The notes: generated by a model not told the origin, from the sequence alone. Shown: positions 19,358 to 31,162, counted from the first letter of the stretch. The stretch is DNA of 64,000 nucleotides from Komagataeibacter sp. FNDCF1 (GCF_021295335.1 NZ_JAIWOT010000001.1:1243001-1307000), one strand, 5' to 3'. Numbers and translations: made by a program.

Positions 19358-21295
19358 TTAACGGGCGAACAGCATGGTGGACAGCAACACCACCAGGCCG
19401 ATCAGCATGGAGAAGGCATAGACGGCAATCGATCCGGTCTGCACGCGCACGGCCTGTCCCGCGCTGCCCGCGGTCAGGCGGGCAAGACCTTCGGGTATGC
19501 CCTCGACCACATCCTCATCAACGCCCTTCCAAAGGAAGCGCGCCAGCGCGCGGTAAGGCCGGACGAAGATGAAGCCGTACAGTTCGTCGAAATACCATTT
19601 GTTGAGCAGGAACAGGTAAAGCGGGCGCATGCCGCGCGCCATGGAAGCCGGAATGCCGGGGCTTGCGATATAGCACACATAGGCCACCGCAATGCCTGCC
19701 ACGGCGGCAAGGGTGGGCACCAGTGCGATGAAGCCCGGCGTCTGCTCCAGCCGTTCCATGATGTCATGGCCGGGCAGGACAGCGATCGCCCCGTTCCAGA
19801 ACGCCACCTGATGGGCACCGATATAGAACGGCGCCAGCACGAACCCCGCCACCACCGCGCCAACCGACAGCACGGCCAGCGGCATGAGCATGGAAGGCGG
19901 GCTTTCATGCGCGCCTTCATTCAGGTGCGCATCACGCGGCGTGCCATGGAAGACCAGGAAGATCAGCCGCCAGCTGTACAGCGCGGTCAGGAACGCGGTG
20001 ATGCAGCCCATGACCCAGCCATAATGGCCCATGGATGAACCCGACATCCATGCCGCCTCCAGGATCGCATCCTTCGACCAGTAGCCGGCAAAGGGGAAGA
20101 TTCCGGCCAGCGCCAGGCTGCCGATCCACATGGCGCCGTAGGTGAAGGGAATTTTGCGCCACAGCCCGCCCATGCGGAACATGTCCTGCTCGTCATGCAC
20201 GGCATGGATCACGCAGCCCGCGCCAAGGAACAGCAGTGCCTTGAAGAAGGCATGCGTGGTCAGGTGGAACATGGAAGCCTGATACGCCCCCACGCCAACG
20301 GCCACGAACATGTAGCCCAGCTGCGAACAGGTGGAATAGGCAATGGTGCGCTTGATGTCAGGCTGCACCAACCCCACCGTGGCGGCAAAGAAGCTGGTGG
20401 TGCCACCGACAAGGATGATCAGGTCGCGCGTGACTGGTGCCAGTTCCACCAGCGGCGACATGCGCACCATCAGGAACACGCCCGCCGTGACCATGGTGGC
20501 CGCGTGGATCAGGGCGGAAACCGGGGTCGGTCCCTCCATCGCGTCGGGCAGCCAGGTGTGCAGGAACAGCTGCGCCGACTTGCCCATCGCGCCAATGAAC
20601 AGCAGCGTTGCGATCACTTCCAGCAGCGGATGCGTGCCGAACAGCTGGAATGTATCGTTCACATGGTAGGGGATGGCGGCGAAAATATCGTCATACGACA
20701 CGCTGCCCAGCCGGATGAAGATGAGCGAGATGCCCAGCAGGAAGAACAGGTCGGCCACGCGGTTGACCACGAAGGCCTTGATGGCGGCGGCACAGGCGGA
20801 AGGCCGGTCGTACCAGTAGCCGATCAGCAGGTAGCTCGCCAGACCGACCCCTTCCCAGCCAAAGAAGAGCTGGAGCAGGTTATCCGACGTCACCAGCATG
20901 AGCATGGCAAACGTGAACAGCGACAGGTAGGAGAAGAAGCGGTACACCGGCCGCGCTTCATGCGCCATGTAACCCACACTGTACACATGCACCAGCAGCG
21001 AGACCACGGTAACCATGGCCACCACGCTGACCGAAAGCATGTCCATGCGCAGCTGCCAGTCGGCCCGGAAGCCGGCTGCGTGGACCCAGTCCGCCACCGG
21101 CACGACAAACGTGCCCACATCGCCCATCTCGAAGCCCAGCACGCCAATGGCGGACAGGGCGGCGCAGGCCATGAGGGCGATGGTGAGCGCACGCGCCGCC
21201 GCATCACCCATCAGGTGGCCGAAACCACCGGCAAGCAGGAAGCTGGCAAGGGGCGCGAACACCGCCACTTCAAACAGGAAGGATGCCGTCTGCAT
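19358..21295 (-). CDS. nuoL: NADH-quinone oxidoreductase subunit L
   Basis: This is the distal antiporter-like proton-pumping subunit of complex I, full length at 645 residues. It carries the pump residues in FGWEGVGLASYLLIG (Glu148) and GKSAQLFLHTWLPDAMEGP (Lys239), the HAATMVTAGVF motif, and a normal C-terminal region (LLNKWYFDELY, then a hydrophobic last helix) that includes the lateral helix. It is not a hybrid with NuoM, since the sequence reads as NuoL from end to end. In known complexes NuoM lies between NuoL and NuoN, so the absence of nuoM beside this gene is notable. Confidence 0.95.
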   Translation of the reverse strand: MQTASFLFEVAVFAPLASFLLAGGFGHLMGDAAARALTIALMACAALSAIGVLGFEMGDVGTFVVPVADWVHAAGFRADWQLRMDMLSVSVVAMVTVVSLLVHVYSVGYMAHEARPVYRFFSYLSLFTFAMLMLVTSDNLLQLFFGWEGVGLASYLLIGYWYDRPSACAAAIKAFVVNRVADLFFLLGISLIFIRLGSVSYDDIFAAIPYHVNDTFQLFGTHPLLEVIATLLFIGAMGKSAQLFLHTWLPDAMEGPTPVSALIHAATMVTAGVFLMVRMSPLVELAPVTRDLIILVGGTTSFFAATVGLVQPDIKRTIAYSTCSQLGYMFVAVGVGAYQASMFHLTTHAFFKALLFLGAGCVIHAVHDEQDMFRMGGLWRKIPFTYGAMWIGSLALAGIFPFAGYWSKDAILEAAWMSGSSMGHYGWVMGCITAFLTALYSWRLIFLVFHGTPRDAHLNEGAHESPPSMLMPLAVLSVGAVVAGFVLAPFYIGAHQVAFWNGAIAVLPGHDIMERLEQTPGFIALVPTLAAVAGIAVAYVCYIASPGIPASMARGMRPLYLFLLNKWYFDELYGFIFVRPYRALARFLWKGVDEDVVEGIPEGLARLTAGSAGQAVRVQTGSIAVYAFSMLIGLVVLLSTMLFAR

Positions 21296-21300
21296 GTCCC

Positions 21301-21624
21301 CTACCCCTTCATCATCGTGATATCGTCGACCTCGATCGACCCGCGATTGCGGAAATAGACCGTGACAATGGCCAGCCCGATGGCGGATTCCGCTGCCGCG
21401 ATGGTCAGCACGAACAGCGTCATCACCTGACCCGACAGGTCGCCGGTGGCAGCCGAGAACGCCACGAAATTGATATTGGCGGAAAGCAGGATCAGTTCGA
21501 TCGACATCAGGATGATGATGACGTTCTTGCGGTTGAGGAAGATGCCGAACACCCCCAGAACCAGCAAAATCGCGCCTACGCTCAGATAGGGTGCAAGACC
21601 TATCGCCTCGATCGGGCTATGCAT
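21301..21624 (-). CDS. nuoK: NADH-quinone oxidoreductase subunit K
   Basis: This 107-residue, three-helix membrane subunit of complex I continues the proton path between NuoJ and NuoN. The family sequence is clear: [27 protein letters not shown] and [16 protein letters not shown], with the two conserved membrane Glu residues in IEL and AAES. The ATG at 21624 ([10 protein letters not shown]) lies within the end of nuoJ (8-bp overlap), so the two are translationally coupled. The stop is 5 bp before the nuoL start. Confidence 0.95.
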   Translation of the reverse strand: MHSPIEAIGLAPYLSVGAILLVLGVFGIFLNRKNVIIILMSIELILLSANINFVAFSAATGDLSGQVMTLFVLTIAAAESAIGLAIVTVYFRNRGSIEVDDITMMKG

Positions 21625-22390
21625 CGCCCTGTCCTTTCGTGGTTTCGGCCGGTGTCGTGACCACCAGCACGGCCTGCGCTTCCTCCGTCGCCTCACGCAC
21701 GCGCCAGGCTTCGGTGCCATAGGTGCCGGGCACGGCGGCCACGTCATAACTTTCATGCGGGCGCAGGAAGCCACCCTGGGCTGCCACACCCGCGCCAAGG
21801 GGAACCTGCAGCATTTCCAGAGAATCGCTGGCCACGCGGTCGTGCTGGCGGTCGATGTTCTGGCGGCGCCCGGTGGGCCGGTCGCGCAGGGTCAGCACGA
21901 TTGCCCCGATCATGGCCACCAGCAGCACCAGCGCGCAGGACTGGAACAGGAAGATGTAGTGGGTATAGATCACATCCCCCAGTGCGGCCGTATTGGTGCG
22001 CGTGGGCGATGAGGGCACCAGATGGGGGATCTGGTCGATGTTGGACGCGCTGCGCCAGCGCATGAACGCTATGACCAGTTCCACCAGCAGCACACCGCCC
22101 ACCAGACCGCCAATGGGCGCGTAGCGCTGCACGCCTTCACGCATGCGGGTGAAATTGACATCCAGCATCATGACCACGAACAGGAACAGCACCGCGACCG
22201 CGCCGACATAGACAATGACCAGCGTCATCGCCAGGAACTCGGCCCCCGCTATCAGGAACAGCCCCGCCGCGTTGAAGAACGCGAGGATAAGGAACAGCAC
22301 CGAATGCACGGGGTTGCGCGCGCACACCACCATGGTGGCGGACAGGACCAGCACCGCCGCGAAAACGTAGAAGACAATCTGGGTTATCAT
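21617..22390 (-). CDS. nuoJ: NADH-quinone oxidoreductase subunit J
   Basis: This five-helix membrane subunit of complex I has 257 residues. The conserved third helix is seen as [22 protein letters not shown], and the N-terminal [22 protein letters not shown] fits the family. The C-terminal ~60 residues after the last helix are polar and longer than in E. coli NuoJ, which is usual in alphaproteobacteria. The ATG at 22390 is chosen because homology starts at once. About 78 bp lie between nuoI and nuoJ, with no gene. Confidence 0.94.
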   Translation of the reverse strand: MITQIVFYVFAAVLVLSATMVVCARNPVHSVLFLILAFFNAAGLFLIAGAEFLAMTLVIVYVGAVAVLFLFVVMMLDVNFTRMREGVQRYAPIGGLVGGVLLVELVIAFMRWRSASNIDQIPHLVPSSPTRTNTAALGDVIYTHYIFLFQSCALVLLVAMIGAIVLTLRDRPTGRRQNIDRQHDRVASDSLEMLQVPLGAGVAAQGGFLRPHESYDVAAVPGTYGTEAWRVREATEEAQAVLVVTTPAETTKGQGDA

Positions 22391-22468
22391 GGGTGAGCTT
22401 CCTGCCGCATGGATCTTTCCTCCGGCTGGCATGGCAGGTGCCGCGTGGGCCGCGCCCGCCATGCGGTA

Positions 22469-22957
22469 TCAGCGGTACGGGGCATCAAGCTCGAGCCTGC
22501 GGGCAAGCACGCTTTCCCAGCGGTCGCCATTGGCCAGAAGCTTGTCCTTGTTGTACATCAGTTCTTCGCGGGTTTCGGTCGCGAACTCGTAATTCGGGCC
22601 TTCGACAATGGCATCGACCGGGCAGGCTTCCTCGCACAGGCCACAATAGATGCACTTGGTCATGTCGATATCGTAGCGCGTGGTGCGGCGTGAGCCGTCA
22701 TCGCGCGGTTCGGCCTCGATCGTGATCGCCTCGGCGGGGCACGTCGCCTCGCACAGCTTGCAGGCGATGCAGCGTTCCTCCCCGTTAGGGTAGCGCCGCA
22801 GCGCGTGTTCACCCCGGAAGCGCGGCGAAAGCACGCCCTTCTCGTAAGGGTAGTTGATCGTGGCCTTCGGCTTGAAGAACGCCTTCAGTGTCACGCTCAT
22901 GCCCGCCACCAGTTCGGACAGCAGCATGGAACGGGCGGCTTTGCTCAGGGTACCCAT
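22469..22957 (-). CDS. nuoI: NADH-quinone oxidoreductase subunit I
   Basis: This peripheral-arm subunit carries clusters N6a and N6b, which pass electrons from NuoG to NuoB. The 162-residue protein has two ferredoxin motifs, [16 protein letters not shown] and [16 protein letters not shown], preceded by the family segment [20 protein letters not shown]. The ATG at 22957 ([11 protein letters not shown]) overlaps the nuoH stop by one base. Confidence 0.95.
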   Translation of the reverse strand: MGTLSKAARSMLLSELVAGMSVTLKAFFKPKATINYPYEKGVLSPRFRGEHALRRYPNGEERCIACKLCEATCPAEAITIEAEPRDDGSRRTTRYDIDMTKCIYCGLCEEACPVDAIVEGPNYEFATETREELMYNKDKLLANGDRWESVLARRLELDAPYR

Positions 22958-23979
22958 CAGCCTGCTCCTCCGGGCAGAAGGCCCGTTACCATCAGGAATC
23001 CTGCGCTCAGGACCATCCATGCCAGCGAGAACGGCAGGAATACCTTCCAGCCCAGCCGCATCAGCTGGTCGTAGCGGTAGCGGGGGAATGTCGCGCGCAC
23101 CCAGATGAATACGAACAGGCAGAACAGGATCTTGGCAATCAGCCACAAAGGCCCCGGTATCCAGGTAAAGGGCGCAATCCCCAGCGGCGGCAGCCAGCCC
23201 CCCAGGAACAGGATGCTGACCATGCCGGACATGAGGAACATGTTCGCGTATTCACCCAGAAAGAACAGGCCGAACGCAAGCGCCGAATATTCGACAAAGA
23301 ACCCCGCCACCAGTTCGCTCTCGCCTTCGGGCAGGTCAAAGGGCGCGCGGTTGGTCTCGGCCAGCGCCGAGATGAAAAACACGATGAACATCGGGAACAT
23401 GGGCAGGCAGAACCACACATGGCGCTGCGCCAGCACGATGTCGTTCAGGTTGAGGCTGCCTACCGCCAGCAGCACCGACACGATCACCAGCCCGATCGAG
23501 ACCTCATAGGACACCATCTGCGCTGCTGACCGCAGCCCGCCAAGGAAAGCGTATTTGGAATTGGACGCCCACCCCGCGATCAGCATGCCGTAGACACCCA
23601 GCGAGGAGATGGCCAGCAGGTACAGGATGCCCACGTTGATGTTGGCAATGGCCAGCCCGTTGCCCGTGGGAATGACCGCCCACGCGATCATGGCCAGCGA
23701 GAAGGTCAGGAACGGTGCGAACAGGAACAGCATCCGGTTTGCACCCGCCGGGATGACCGTCTCCTTGGTCAGCATCTTGATCGCATCGGCAAAGGCCTGC
23801 AGCACGCCGAACGGGCCGTTCACGTTCGGCCCCTTGCGCAGCTGCATGGCGGCCATCACCTTGCGCTCGGCAAGTGTCAGGTAAGCCACGCCCAGCAGCA
23901 GCGGCACCAGCACCGCCAGTGATTCCAGTACGATCAGCACAAGCTGGCCCAGCGTGGTGTGAAAGAAGAAATCCGCCAT
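22957..23979 (-). CDS. nuoH: NADH-quinone oxidoreductase subunit H
   Basis: This membrane subunit joins the arms of complex I and forms part of the quinone site. The 340-residue protein shows the conserved loops [60 protein letters not shown] and a C-terminal [18 protein letters not shown]. The ATG at 23979 ([11 protein letters not shown]) starts 5 bp after the nuoG stop. Confidence 0.95.
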   Translation of the reverse strand: MADFFFHTTLGQLVLIVLESLAVLVPLLLGVAYLTLAERKVMAAMQLRKGPNVNGPFGVLQAFADAIKMLTKETVIPAGANRMLFLFAPFLTFSLAMIAWAVIPTGNGLAIANINVGILYLLAISSLGVYGMLIAGWASNSKYAFLGGLRSAAQMVSYEVSIGLVIVSVLLAVGSLNLNDIVLAQRHVWFCLPMFPMFIVFFISALAETNRAPFDLPEGESELVAGFFVEYSALAFGLFFLGEYANMFLMSGMVSILFLGGWLPPLGIAPFTWIPGPLWLIAKILFCLFVFIWVRATFPRYRYDQLMRLGWKVFLPFSLAWMVLSAGFLMVTGLLPGGAG

Positions 23980-23983
23980 GGTC

Positions 23984-26050
23984 CTACTCCGCCGCCTGGT
24001 TTGCGGGGTGCACATAAATCCCCGAACAGGTTTCCATCGTGGGGCTGGCGCGGCACACCGCATGGGTCAGGTAATAATCGGCAATGACCGGATGGAAGGG
24101 GTCGGCGGCCACCGGCGTGTCACCCGCCTGCGGCCCCGCAGTGGCGGATGTGCCAAGGCGCGTCCACTGTGTCTGACCGAATACGGGATTGGCCCGCGCC
24201 ATGCGCGCACGAAGCGCGTCAATCGTGTCATAGGGAAGCTTACGGTCCACCACTTCGGAGAAGGCGCGCAGGATACGCCAGTCCTCCCGTGCGTCACCCG
24301 GCGGCATGACGGCGCGGAAAGCCTGCTGCACGCGGCCTTCGGTATTGGTGTAGGTGCCCGGCTTTTCGGCATAGAGCGTGCCGGGCAGGATCACATCGGC
24401 CCGTGCGGCCCCCGCATCACCATGATGGCCCTGATAGACCACGAAGGTCTCCGCTCCGATGCGCCCGACGGGGAACTCATCCGCCCCCAGCAGCCACAGC
24501 ACGTCCACGCCGCCATCCAGCATGCCCGCCACGTCGCGCCCTTCGGGCCCCGGCACCAGGCCAAGGTCCAGCCCCGCCACCCGGCCTGCCGCCGTGTGCA
24601 GCACGTTGAACCCATGCCAGTCCGTGCCAATCGCGCCAACCTGCACCGCCAGATCCCAGCACGCGCGCGCGATAGCCTGCCCGTCCGGCCGGGTCAGTGC
24701 GCCGTGGCCGATCATGACCATGGGCTTCTTCGCGTTTTTCAGCACATCGGCAAAGGGCAGATCGCCTGACGCAAGCTTCGCCAGCACATCCGGCCCCTCA
24801 CCCAGCACTTCGACCGTATAGGTCGGGTCGGCATTGGGGGCACCGATCATGGCAATGGGAAAGCCGCCACGCCCGGCCCCCACGAAACGCTTGCGGATGC
24901 GGGCATTGAGCACGGGTGCTTCCTGCCGGGGAATGGAACCCACGATCAACAGCGCGTCCGCCTCCTCAATGCCGGCAATACCGGTATTGAAGGTGTAGAA
25001 ATCCCGCCGCGACGTGTCGTACCGCGCCCCGTCCTGCCGGCAGTCGATGCTGGATGAGCCGAGTGCCGCCATCAGGTCCTTCAGCGCCATCATGCTCTCG
25101 GCATCGCACATGTCGCCCGCGATCGCGCCGATGCGCTCGCCCGGCACGCCTTTGAGGCGGGTGGCGATGGTGGTGAAGGCATCCTGCCAGCTTGCGGGCT
25201 GCAGTTTGCCGTCCACCCGTATCCATGGCCGGTCAAGGCGTCGGCGGCGGAAACCATCGACCACAAAGCGCCCCTTGTCGGCCAGCCATTCCTCATTCAC
25301 CTCGTCATTGATGCGTGGCGTAATCCGCAGCACGGAGGCGCCACGGGCCTGCATGACAATGTTGGTGCCCACCGCATCGCACACATCGATCGAGTCCGTG
25401 CGCCTGAGTTCCCACGGCCGCGCGCTGAAGGCGTAGGGCTGCGATGTCAGCGCGCCCACGGGGCAGATGTCGATCAGGTTGCCCGACAGTTCGGATGTCA
25501 GCGCCTTTTCGACATAATTGGTGATCTCGAGGTTTTCACCGCGCGAGACGCCACCCAGTTCGGGCACGCCCGCCACCTCGGTGGAAAAGCGGATGCAGCG
25601 CGTGCACTGGATGCAGCGCGTCATGACCGTCTTGACCAGCGGGCCAAGATATTTGTCGGTCACCGCGCGCTTGTTCTCGCGGTAGCGGGAATGATCCGCG
25701 CCATAGCCGAAGGCCTGGTCCTGCAGGTCGCATTCACCACCCTGGTCACAGATGGGGCAGTCCAGCGGGTGGTTGATCAGCAGGAATTCCATCACCGCGC
25801 GGCGGGCACGACGCACCACCTCGGTATCGGTAAAGATCTGCATGCCCTCACCGATGGGGAAACCGCATGACGCCACCGGCTTGCGCCCGCCCGAGACCTC
25901 GACCAGACACATCCGGCAGTTACCCGCCACCGACAGGCGTTCATGATAACAGAAACGCGGGATTTCCTTGCCCGCCGCCTCACACGCCTGCAGCGCGGAG
26001 GAACCTGCCGCAACTTCCACCGGAATACCGTCAACGGTTACTTTTACCAC
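23984..26050 (-). CDS. nuoG: NADH-quinone oxidoreductase subunit G
   Basis: This is the large iron-sulfur subunit of the NADH-oxidising arm (688 residues). The N-terminal [2Fe-2S] domain has [15 protein letters not shown]. The His/Cys-ligated N5 cluster is seen in [18 protein letters not shown], and the [4Fe-4S] Cys residues in [12 protein letters not shown] with a later CPVGALT. A molybdopterin-oxidoreductase-like domain follows. It starts with GTG at 26050 ([13 protein letters not shown]), with AGGA upstream, 5 bp after nuoF. Confidence 0.94.
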   Translation of the reverse strand: MVKVTVDGIPVEVAAGSSALQACEAAGKEIPRFCYHERLSVAGNCRMCLVEVSGGRKPVASCGFPIGEGMQIFTDTEVVRRARRAVMEFLLINHPLDCPICDQGGECDLQDQAFGYGADHSRYRENKRAVTDKYLGPLVKTVMTRCIQCTRCIRFSTEVAGVPELGGVSRGENLEITNYVEKALTSELSGNLIDICPVGALTSQPYAFSARPWELRRTDSIDVCDAVGTNIVMQARGASVLRITPRINDEVNEEWLADKGRFVVDGFRRRRLDRPWIRVDGKLQPASWQDAFTTIATRLKGVPGERIGAIAGDMCDAESMMALKDLMAALGSSSIDCRQDGARYDTSRRDFYTFNTGIAGIEEADALLIVGSIPRQEAPVLNARIRKRFVGAGRGGFPIAMIGAPNADPTYTVEVLGEGPDVLAKLASGDLPFADVLKNAKKPMVMIGHGALTRPDGQAIARACWDLAVQVGAIGTDWHGFNVLHTAAGRVAGLDLGLVPGPEGRDVAGMLDGGVDVLWLLGADEFPVGRIGAETFVVYQGHHGDAGAARADVILPGTLYAEKPGTYTNTEGRVQQAFRAVMPPGDAREDWRILRAFSEVVDRKLPYDTIDALRARMARANPVFGQTQWTRLGTSATAGPQAGDTPVAADPFHPVIADYYLTHAVCRASPTMETCSGIYVHPANQAAE

Positions 26051-26055
26051 TGTTC

Positions 26056-27381
26056 CTACTCCGCCGCTTCAACCAGGCCCGCCGGTACCTGTACGGTACG
26101 GCCGCCCCCATGCGCCGCCTTGTAGGCGCGGATGCGTTCTTCCATGACCGGGCGGAACCGGCGGATCAGCCCCTGTATCGGCCATGCCGCCGCATCACCC
26201 AGCGCGCAGATGGTGTGCCCTTCCACCTGCCGGGTAACCTGTTCGAGCATGTCGATTTCCTCGATTTCCGCCCGCCCCTGCACCATCCGGTCCATGATGC
26301 GCATCATCCATCCCGTCCCCTCGCGGCACGGCGTGCACTGGCCACAGCTTTCATGCTTGAAGAATTTCGAGAACCGGGCGATGGCGGCAATGATGTCGGT
26401 GGATTTGTCCATCACGATCATGCAGCCGGTGCCAAGGCCGGAGCCTTCGGCACGCAGGCTGTCATAATCCATCAGTACGGTGTCGCACACGTCACGCGGC
26501 AGCATGGGCACCGAACAGCCGCCGGGGATGACCGCCAGCAGGTTGTCCCACCCGCCGCGCACGCCGCCGCCATGTTTTTCGATCAGTTCCTTCATCGGAA
26601 CACCCAGTTCTTCCTCGAACACGCAGGGCGTGTTGACATGGCCCGATATGGCCATGAGCTTGGTGCCCGCGTTATTGGGCCGTCCCAGCCCAGAAAACCA
26701 TGCAGCCCCCCGGCGCAGGATGGTGGCGGAAACGGCAATGCTTTCCACGTTGTTGACCGTAGTGGGGCAGCCATACAGGCCCATGGCGGCGGGGAAAGGC
26801 GGCTTCATGCGCGGCTGGCCCTTCTTGCCCTCCAGGCTTTCCAGCAGCGCGGTTTCCTCGCCACATATGTAGGCGCCAGCGCCACGGTGGATGTAGAAAT
26901 CGAAATCCCAGCCCGACCCGCAGGCGTTCTTTCCGATCAGGCCCGCCGCGTACGCCTCGTCAATGGCGTGCTGCAGGTGCATGGCCTCGTTATAGAACTC
27001 GCCACGGATATAGATGTAGGCCGCGTGCGCCCCCATGGCGAAGGAGGCGATCAGCGCGCTTTCCACCAGTTTGTGCGGGTCGTGGCGCAGGATCTCGCGG
27101 TCCTTGCAGGTGCCGGGTTCTGACTCGTCACCATTGATGACCAGATAATGCGGCCGCCCGTCATTTTTCTTGGGCATGAACGACCATTTGACGCCGGTGG
27201 GAAAACCCGCCCCCCCGCGCCCACGCAGGCCGGAGGCCTTCATCTCGTTGATGATGGCATCACGCCCGCGCGCCAGTATGTCCGCCGTGCCATCCCAGTC
27301 CCCCCGGGCGCGGGCACCGGCCAGAGTCCAGTCCCCCTGGCCATACAGGTTGGTGAAGATACGGTCCTTGTCCTGCAGCAT
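26056..27381 (-). CDS. nuoF: NADH-quinone oxidoreductase subunit F
   Basis: This flavoprotein subunit binds NADH and FMN and carries cluster N3. The 441-residue protein has [13 protein letters not shown] (FMN/NADH site), the acidic [15 protein letters not shown] segment, [13 protein letters not shown], and the N3 ligands [12 protein letters not shown] plus the later Cys in CALGDAA. The ATG at 27381 ([11 protein letters not shown]) is 4 bp after nuoE. The family-typical order nuoE-nuoF-nuoG is kept. Confidence 0.95.
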   Translation of the reverse strand: MLQDKDRIFTNLYGQGDWTLAGARARGDWDGTADILARGRDAIINEMKASGLRGRGGAGFPTGVKWSFMPKKNDGRPHYLVINGDESEPGTCKDREILRHDPHKLVESALIASFAMGAHAAYIYIRGEFYNEAMHLQHAIDEAYAAGLIGKNACGSGWDFDFYIHRGAGAYICGEETALLESLEGKKGQPRMKPPFPAAMGLYGCPTTVNNVESIAVSATILRRGAAWFSGLGRPNNAGTKLMAISGHVNTPCVFEEELGVPMKELIEKHGGGVRGGWDNLLAVIPGGCSVPMLPRDVCDTVLMDYDSLRAEGSGLGTGCMIVMDKSTDIIAAIARFSKFFKHESCGQCTPCREGTGWMMRIMDRMVQGRAEIEEIDMLEQVTRQVEGHTICALGDAAAWPIQGLIRRFRPVMEERIRAYKAAHGGGRTVQVPAGLVEAAE

Positions 27382-27385
27382 GGCC

Positions 27386-28036
27386 TTACTCCTGCCCCTG
27401 CGGCTTGGCCGCCACGTCATCCACCAGCACCTTGCGCCCGCCTGCCGGGGCGGAGTTCAGGCGGTTGATCGTGGGGCCGGGCGTGGGGCGTTCACCGCGC
27501 TTAAGCGCCGCAATCAGTTCTTCCGTGCGCGGGCCGTCCAGATCCTCGTAATAATCATCATCAACCTGCAGGATCGGGGCATTGGCGCAGGCACCGAGGC
27601 ATTCGACCTCGGTCAGGGTGAACAGGCCGTCGGCACTGGTCTCGCCAAATGCACTGATGCCCGTCGCCGCCTTGCACGCCGCCGTCACGTCATCCGACCC
27701 GCGCAGCCAGCACGACGTGGTGGTGCAGACCTGCAGGTGATAACGGCCAATCGGCCTGGTGTTGAACATGAGGTAGAAGGTCGCGACCTCGTAAACGCGG
27801 ATCGGGGCCATCTCCAGCCGTTCGGCCACCACATCCATGGCCACGCGGGGAATCCACGCGCTGCCGGTCTGGCGGCCCATCTGCTTCTGCACCACGTAAA
27901 GCAGCGGCAGCACGCCGCTGGCCTTACGCTCGGGCGGGTATTTGGCCAGGATGGTGGCGATCTGCCGTTCGCTCTCGGCATCGAATGCGAAATGGGCGGG
28001 TTCCACGCCCGCAGGCGCGTTGGGCTGGACGGACAT
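27386..28036 (-). CDS. nuoE: NADH-quinone oxidoreductase subunit E
   Basis: This thioredoxin-fold subunit holds the [2Fe-2S] cluster N1a next to NuoF. The 216-residue protein has its four Cys ligands in [11 protein letters not shown] and [10 protein letters not shown], plus the N-terminal helical part [21 protein letters not shown] at 28036 is preferred, since AGGTGA lies 6 bases ahead. A GTG at 28045, overlapping the nuoD stop, would add three residues. The C-terminus extends ~40 polar residues past the domain, as in many alphaproteobacteria. Confidence 0.93.
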   Translation of the reverse strand: MSVQPNAPAGVEPAHFAFDAESERQIATILAKYPPERKASGVLPLLYVVQKQMGRQTGSAWIPRVAMDVVAERLEMAPIRVYEVATFYLMFNTRPIGRYHLQVCTTTSCWLRGSDDVTAACKAATGISAFGETSADGLFTLTEVECLGACANAPILQVDDDYYEDLDGPRTEELIAALKRGERPTPGPTINRLNSAPAGGRKVLVDDVAAKPQGQE

Positions 28037-28041
28037 GTCGG

Positions 28042-29298
28042 TCACCTGTCAATCTCGCCAAATACCAGATCGAGCGACCCGATAATGGCCACGGCATCCG
28101 CCAGCATGTGCCGGCGCGACATCTCGTCGATTGCCTGGAGATGGGAAAAACCCGTGGGCCGGATCTTGCAGCGATACGGCCGGTTGCTGCCATCGGCCAC
28201 CAGATACACGCCGAACTCCCCCTTGGGCGTTTCGGTCACGGTGTAGGTCGCACCCGGTGGCACGTGATAGCCTTCGGTAAACAGCTTGAAGTGGTGGATC
28301 AGCGCCTCCATCGAGCGCTTCATCTCCCGGCGCGGTGGCGGCGTGATCTTGTGGTCCTGCACCTTGACCGGCCCGGGACGGATCTGCTCGAGGCACTGGT
28401 TGATGATCTTCACGCTCTCGCGCATTTCGGCCACGCGGATCAGGTAGCGGTCATAACAGTCTCCCTGACGGCCCACGGGCACATCGAATTCGACCTTATG
28501 GTAATTGTCATAAGGCTGGCTTCGCCGCAGGTCCCATGGCACGCCGGACGCCCGCAGGCACGGGCCGCTGAAACCCCAGGCCAGCGCCTGCTCGGTGGTG
28601 AACACGCCGATGCCCACCGTACGCTGTTTCCAGATGCGGTTGCCGGTCAGCAGCGCCTCAAGGTCATCAATCCATTGGGGGAAGGTCCGCGCCCAGTCGG
28701 CGATCCGTTCCTCCAGCCCTGCCGGCAGGTCACGTGACACCCCGCCGGGGCGGACGTAATTGGCATGGAACCGTGCGCCGGATGCGGCTTCATAGAACTC
28801 GATCAGCTTTTCGCGTTCCTCATACCCCCACAGCGCGGGCGTCAGCGCGCCGCAGTCCAGCCCGAAAGAGGTCAGGTTGAGGATATGGTTCAGGATGCGC
28901 GTGATCTCGGCAAACATGACCCGGATCCACCTGGCGCGTTCCGGGGCCTCGATGCCCAGCAGCTTTTCCACCGCCAGCGCAAAGGCCTGCTCCTCACACA
29001 TGGGGGAGACGTAATCGAGGCGGTCGAAATACGGCAGCGCCTTGGGATACGTCTTGTATTCGATCAGCTTTTCCGTGCCGCGGTGCAGCAGGCCGACATG
29101 GGGAATGGCGCGGGCAACGACCTCGCCCTCCATTTCCAGCACCAGCCGCAGCACGCCGTGGGCGGACGGATGCTGGGGGCCGAAGTTCAACGCGTGGGAG
29201 TCTATTTCAACCACGTGGCGCTTGACTTCGCCATCCGCCTCCTCCGGCAGGAGGCTGTCGGGAATATCCGTATCGGTACGAAGGGTTATGTCGCTCAT
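28042..29298 (-). CDS. nuoD: NADH-quinone oxidoreductase subunit D
   Basis: This 49-kDa-type subunit forms the quinone pocket with NuoB. In its 418 residues the conserved [19 protein letters not shown] (quinone-site His residues), [30 protein letters not shown] and the C-terminal [22 protein letters not shown] are all seen. NuoC and NuoD are separate genes here, unlike the NuoCD fusion of E. coli. The start is 7 bp after nuoC. Confidence 0.95.
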   Translation of the reverse strand: MSDITLRTDTDIPDSLLPEEADGEVKRHVVEIDSHALNFGPQHPSAHGVLRLVLEMEGEVVARAIPHVGLLHRGTEKLIEYKTYPKALPYFDRLDYVSPMCEEQAFALAVEKLLGIEAPERARWIRVMFAEITRILNHILNLTSFGLDCGALTPALWGYEEREKLIEFYEAASGARFHANYVRPGGVSRDLPAGLEERIADWARTFPQWIDDLEALLTGNRIWKQRTVGIGVFTTEQALAWGFSGPCLRASGVPWDLRRSQPYDNYHKVEFDVPVGRQGDCYDRYLIRVAEMRESVKIINQCLEQIRPGPVKVQDHKITPPPRREMKRSMEALIHHFKLFTEGYHVPPGATYTVTETPKGEFGVYLVADGSNRPYRCKIRPTGFSHLQAIDEMSRRHMLADAVAIIGSLDLVFGEIDR

Positions 29299-29305
29299 CT
29301 GTCGC

Positions 29306-29977
29306 CTATCCCTGTCGTTTCATGTCCTGGCGGGCGGCATGTGCCTTTTCATCGCCCGGTAGCGTCAGGATGCCTTCCCAGGGCGATTCAAAATCGAAAT
29401 TGCGGAAGTCCTGCACCAGATCGACCGGTTCATAGACAACCTGCCGCCGTTCCTCGTCGTATCGCAGTTCGACATAGCCGGTCAGCGGGAAGTCCTTGCG
29501 CAGCGGATGCCCCTCAAACCCGTAATCGGTCAGGATGCGGCGCAGGTCCGGCTGGTCGGTAAACAGGATGCCGAACAGGTCGTAGGCTTCGCGCTCCCAC
29601 CATGTGGCCGCGGGCCACAGCTGGTGCACCGATGGCACCGGTGCTGTCTCGTCCGTGGTCACGATCACGCGGATGCGGTGGTTATGGGTGACGGACAGCA
29701 GGTTGTAGACCACATCAAAACGCTCGGCGCGTTCGGGAAAGTCGACGCCGCATATGTCCATCACCTGCTGGCAGGCATAACGCGGGTCATCACGCAGCAT
29801 GGACATGAGCGCAAGAAGCCGGTCGCGCGTGGTCCGCACCACCAGTTCACCCTTCTCTATACTGGCGGAAATGACCCCGGGCACAGCCGTGGAAAGACGG
29901 AAGGCAATGGCCCCCAGCCCACCGGAAACCGCGCGCGCAAGCCCCCCGCCCGGGGTCGTGTTGACTGGCTCAGCCAC
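29306..29977 (-). CDS. nuoC: NADH-quinone oxidoreductase subunit C
   Basis: This 30-kDa-type peripheral-arm subunit has 223 residues. The family core is visible: [21 protein letters not shown], then [19 protein letters not shown] and [20 protein letters not shown], with the C-terminal [14 protein letters not shown]. It starts with GTG at 29977, overlapping nuoB by 8 bp. Confidence 0.94.
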   Translation of the reverse strand: MAEPVNTTPGGGLARAVSGGLGAIAFRLSTAVPGVISASIEKGELVVRTTRDRLLALMSMLRDDPRYACQQVMDICGVDFPERAERFDVVYNLLSVTHNHRIRVIVTTDETAPVPSVHQLWPAATWWEREAYDLFGILFTDQPDLRRILTDYGFEGHPLRKDFPLTGYVELRYDEERRQVVYEPVDLVQDFRNFDFESPWEGILTLPGDEKAHAARQDMKRQG

Positions 29978-30548
29978 GGCGTATGGTCCCTGTCCTGCGA
30001 ATTTTCTTCTGCAGCTGCAGAATGCCGTAAATCAGCGCCTCCGCCGTGGGCGGGCAGCCGGGCACGTACACATCCACCGGCACGATGCGGTCGCACCCGC
30101 GCACGACGGAATAGGAATAGTGGTAATAACCACCACCATTGGCGCATGACCCCATGGAGATGACCCAGCGCGGCTCGGCCATCTGGTCGTAAACCCGGCG
30201 CAGGGCCGGCGCCATCTTGTTGGTCAGCGTGCCCGCCACGATCATCACATCCGACTGCCGCGGCGAGCCGCGCGGGATGATCCCCATGCGGTCCAGGTCG
30301 TAGCGCGGCATGTAGGCATGGATCATTTCCACCGCACAGCACGCCAGGCCAAACGACATGGGCCACAGGCTGCCGGTGCGGCCCCAGTTGACCAGCTTGT
30401 CCAGGTTCGCGACCACGAAGCCCTTTTCGGTAATCTCACCGGTCACGCCCTTGATCACGGCGTCCTGCTCCGCCCCCGGAGGCAACATTTCCCGGTTCCA
30501 GGCTATGCTGTCGGCCGGCCGCCCCGTGCCGGGTGTGTCATTGGCCAT
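29970..30548 (-). CDS. nuoB: NADH-quinone oxidoreductase subunit B
   Basis: This 192-residue subunit carries the terminal cluster N2, which reduces quinone. The paired Cys ligands are in LACCAVEM, with the further Cys in MGSCANGGG and [22 protein letters not shown] lies ahead of the ATG at 30548. The N-terminal ~35 residues are variable. Confidence 0.95.
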   Translation of the reverse strand: MANDTPGTGRPADSIAWNREMLPPGAEQDAVIKGVTGEITEKGFVVANLDKLVNWGRTGSLWPMSFGLACCAVEMIHAYMPRYDLDRMGIIPRGSPRQSDVMIVAGTLTNKMAPALRRVYDQMAEPRWVISMGSCANGGGYYHYSYSVVRGCDRIVPVDVYVPGCPPTAEALIYGILQLQKKIRRTGTIRRG

Positions 30549-30572
30549 TGCTGCACCCTCCCCTTGTCATGC

Positions 30573-30938
30573 TCAATCCCAATCCAGTGCGCCCTTGCTC
30601 CATTCGTAAATGAAGCCGACGACCAGAACGCCGAGGAAACCCATCATGGAGGCGAAGCCGAACCACCCGATCCGTGACAGGCTGAGCGCCCATGGAAAGA
30701 GGAAGGCGACCTCAAGGTCGAAAATGATGAAAAGGATCGCGACCAGATAGAAGCGCACGTCGAAGCGATGACGCGCGTCATCAAACGCCTCGAAACCACA
30801 TTCATAGGCGGACGTTTTCTCGGCATAGGGTTTCTGGTGGCCAAACAGCAGCGAACTGCCCAGCATGGCCCCCGCGATCACCACCGCGATGCAACCGAAT
30901 ATGAGAACGGGCAAATAATCAGCGATAACGGAATGCAT
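30573..30938 (-). CDS. nuoA: NADH-quinone oxidoreductase subunit A
   Basis: This three-helix membrane subunit is the first gene of the nuo operon. The 121-residue protein shows the characteristic loop [20 protein letters not shown] followed by [15 protein letters not shown]. The ATG at 30938 gives [19 protein letters not shown] at 30953 would add five residues. The ~225 bp upstream, up to the tRNA terminator, should hold the operon promoter, but none was clear. Confidence 0.94.
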   Translation of the reverse strand: MHSVIADYLPVLIFGCIAVVIAGAMLGSSLLFGHQKPYAEKTSAYECGFEAFDDARHRFDVRFYLVAILFIIFDLEVAFLFPWALSLSRIGWFGFASMMGFLGVLVVGFIYEWSKGALDWD

Positions 30939-31162
30939 CTTCCGTGTTCCCAACCTGTTAAACAGCCATCTGCCGTCGTTATCGACTTGTCCGTGGCTTT
31001 CAGGATGCTAGCCCCAACGTTGGGCAGGGAACAGTTACTTAACCGTGTTCTTTCAGGAACATTACTGTGAGGGCGAATACAGGACCGCATTCGTCAATAT
31101 TACGTGACCGTTACTTGCATGGCACGTTTTGTTGTTCTCATTTTTTTCGTGTGGACCGGGCA

